Source of the DNA: Leptospira mayottensis 200901116
GTDB taxonomy: Bacteria > Spirochaetota > Leptospiria > Leptospirales > Leptospiraceae
Length of the DNA: 12,019 nucleotides
Direction of reading: 5' to 3'
NCBI RefSeq assembly: GCF_000306675.2
Contig: NZ_CP024872.1
Span: 295,001-307,019, forward strand
Part shown: positions 1 through 12,019 of the stretch, one piece after another
Numbering within the stretch: position 1 is the stretch's first letter
Layout: each line of letters opens with the position of its first letter
Notes under the pieces: generated by a model
The model's input: the letters and a program-made list of their open reading frames with translations, nothing else
Databases searched by the model: none
What the model was told of the DNA's origin: nothing
Position numbers and translations under genes: made by a program

Positions 1-1407
<1,407 letters not shown>

Positions 1408-1417
1408 TCAGGAGTTT

Positions 1418-2290
<873 letters not shown>

Positions 2291-2464
2291 AATCCGGACT
2301 TTTGTTTTCGTCTATACTCTCTCCAAAGGGACGTAGTTTTGAGAAAACTGTTGTAGATTTACCAAACGATTGTGACTGATTTTTCACCAGGTTTTTTCAA
2401 AATAAATTTCTACCCGGGTGTACTTACAAATTTTACGGAGAATATTGAATAACAACAATGGGTT
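2291..2464. other. Convergent intergenic region, metF / mqnD
   Basis: These 174 bases separate the 3' ends of two converging genes. There is a weak AT-rich hairpin (GTTTT-GAG-AAAAC, 2336-2348) without a following T run, and an 8-base palindrome ACCCGGGT at 2412-2419 without a loop. Neither is a convincing intrinsic terminator. No open frame or RNA gene is recognised. Confidence 0.5.
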
Positions 2465-3289
<825 letters not shown>

Positions 3290-3532
3290 AACTTTTTTAC
3301 CGTCGGGTCTTTGTATAGGATCATTTTTCATCTTTGATTGGAAAAGGAAAGTTTCTTCTTACAATTTGTGAGTTTCTGTTCAAGCCAAAAAATGGTTGTT
3401 GTCTGTCAGGATTTTCATATATCTGATCAATGTAGGAACTATTACAATTTTACACGATCGATATATGTTCGACTTTTTTGCGAAGAAAAATTGTTCTCTA
3501 AATTTTTAGTTCCGATGTACTTAAAAAAATCT
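3290..3532. promoter_or_regulatory. Divergent intergenic region, mqnD / HAD phosphatase
   Basis: These 243 bases separate two divergent start codons and should hold promoters for both. A weak plus-strand candidate is TTGTTG (3396-3401) with TATATC (3418-3423), spacer 16; this is speculative. No operator repeat or riboswitch is recognised. If the longer mqnD start (3331) or a longer HAD start (from 3338) were used, the gap would shrink. Confidence 0.3.
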
Positions 3533-4363
<831 letters not shown>

Positions 4364-4393
<30 letters not shown>

Positions 4394-4570
4394 GGAAGGA
4401 CTTATGTCGCAACTTTTGCACATGCCATTGTAACAACTCAAGTCTTCTGTTCCGGAAGGTTTACCGATTAACTCCCGGATTACAGACAACAGAGGAAAGA
4501 AAAGTCGTACCGCTGTTAGGCTAACGATCGTATATACAATCCAATTCTGCGCCTGAATATCTAAGTGCAT
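4364..4570 (-). CDS. Small membrane protein with CxxxxCxxC cluster
   Basis: The predicted 68-residue protein has a short N-terminal tail, one strongly hydrophobic segment at residues 10-32 (from NWIVYTIVSLTA), and a polar tail with Cys46, Cys51 and Cys54 in CYNGMCKSC. Because of the three spaced cysteines, a metal, Fe-S or redox role is possible. The layout recalls small FeoB-associated Cys-rich membrane proteins, but this is only a resemblance. I do not recognise a family. The ATG at 4570 is chosen because the only longer option is a TTG at 4642 directly after an in-frame stop. No clear Shine-Dalgarno site is seen. The gene faces away from hemA, and the hem-box lies 56-71 bases upstream of its start, so shared control is possible. 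It overlaps the HAD gene tail to tail. It could also be a chance ORF. Confidence 0.5.
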
Positions 4571-4625
4571 AGGTTCAAATTGAAAATCAGTCTCAATAAA
4601 GTCAACAAAAACTTTTTTGAGAGAG

Positions 4626-4641
4626 TGACACTTCTTTGACA
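4626..4641 (+). promoter_or_regulatory. hem-box: predicted HemR operator
   Basis: The sequence is TGACA-CTTCTT-TGACA, two perfect 5-base half-sites with an 11-base period. This matches the TGACA-N6-TGACA hem-box that I recall being reported for the Leptospira regulator HemR at hemA and hmuO. An 11-base direct repeat is the expected site for a tandem OmpR/PhoB-type dimer, and the complement TGTCA-N6-TGTCA resembles the PhoB box. The second half-site is part of the hemA -35 hexamer. HemR is encoded in the same operon (10319-11011). Confidence 0.85.
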
Positions 4642-4666
4642 ATCAGAACTTTAAAATTGGTATAGT
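4636..4666 (+). promoter_or_regulatory. Predicted sigma70-type promoter of the hem operon
   Basis: A perfect TTGACA -35 (4636-4641) is followed after 19 bases by TATAGT (4661-4666), a five-of-six match to TATAAT. The spacer is longer than the ideal 17. Transcription would start near 4673, about seven bases before the hemA ATG, giving an almost leaderless message. The -35 overlaps the second half of the hem-box, so HemR would contact or compete with RNA polymerase here. Confidence 0.6.
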
Positions 4667-4679
4667 CTGTTTATCGACT

Positions 4680-10317
<5,638 letters not shown>

Positions 10318-10318
10318 A

Positions 10319-12019
<1,701 letters not shown>

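Noticed and set aside
2336..2348. Possible terminator hairpin after metF
   Set aside because: The stem is only five AT-rich base pairs with no T run after it.
2412..2419. Palindrome ACCCGGGT in the metF/mqnD gap
   Set aside because: It is a short, loopless single occurrence that cannot form a useful hairpin, and there is no matching known operator.
3338..3532. N-terminal extension of the HAD protein by 65 residues
   Set aside because: The residues are unlike the family, no ribosome site supports an upstream start, and the HAD core begins normally after the ATG at 3533.

Overview
The window looks like a chromosomal segment of a Leptospira species, probably from the pathogenic clade, though the species cannot be fixed from sequence alone. 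The evidence is the gene order hemA-hemCD-hemB-hemL-sensor kinase-regulator-hemE, the fused hemCD, the very short HemA, the moderately AT-rich coding sequence, frequent TTG starts, and a TGACA-N6-TGACA direct repeat upstream of hemA matching the 'hem-box' described for the Leptospira regulator HemR.

Left part (1-2464): the 3' portion of a large repeat protein resembling a phage tail fibre runs in from beyond the left edge. Its 96-bp tandem units are followed by an HxH 'DPRLSD..PHTH' segment, a glycine-rich beta-type region and a compact C-terminal domain. Eleven bases downstream lies metF (methylenetetrahydrofolate reductase). No other phage gene is visible.

Middle part (2465-4642): mqnD (futalosine-pathway menaquinone synthesis) lies on the minus strand, convergent with metF. 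It is divergent from a Cof-type HAD phosphatase on the plus strand. The HAD gene overlaps, tail to tail, a small minus-strand ORF encoding a probable membrane peptide with a CxxxxCxxC cluster. That ORF is divergent from hemA, so the hem-box lies between them.

Right part (4626-12019): a tightly packed haem operon, with every junction overlapping or separated by a single base. It encodes the C5 route from glutamyl-tRNA to coproporphyrinogen III: HemA (glutamyl-tRNA to glutamate semialdehyde), HemL (to 5-aminolaevulinate), HemB (to porphobilinogen), the fused HemC-HemD (to uroporphyrinogen III) and HemE (to coproporphyrinogen III, cut by the right edge). A histidine kinase and an OmpR-type regulator (HemK/HemR type) sit between hemL and hemE, so the operon carries the regulator expected to act on its own promoter.

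The less ordinary points are the hem-box overlapping the hemA -35, the small Cys-rich membrane ORF facing it, the reduced glutamyl-tRNA reductase, the nearly leaderless hemA start, and the isolated tail-fibre-like protein.
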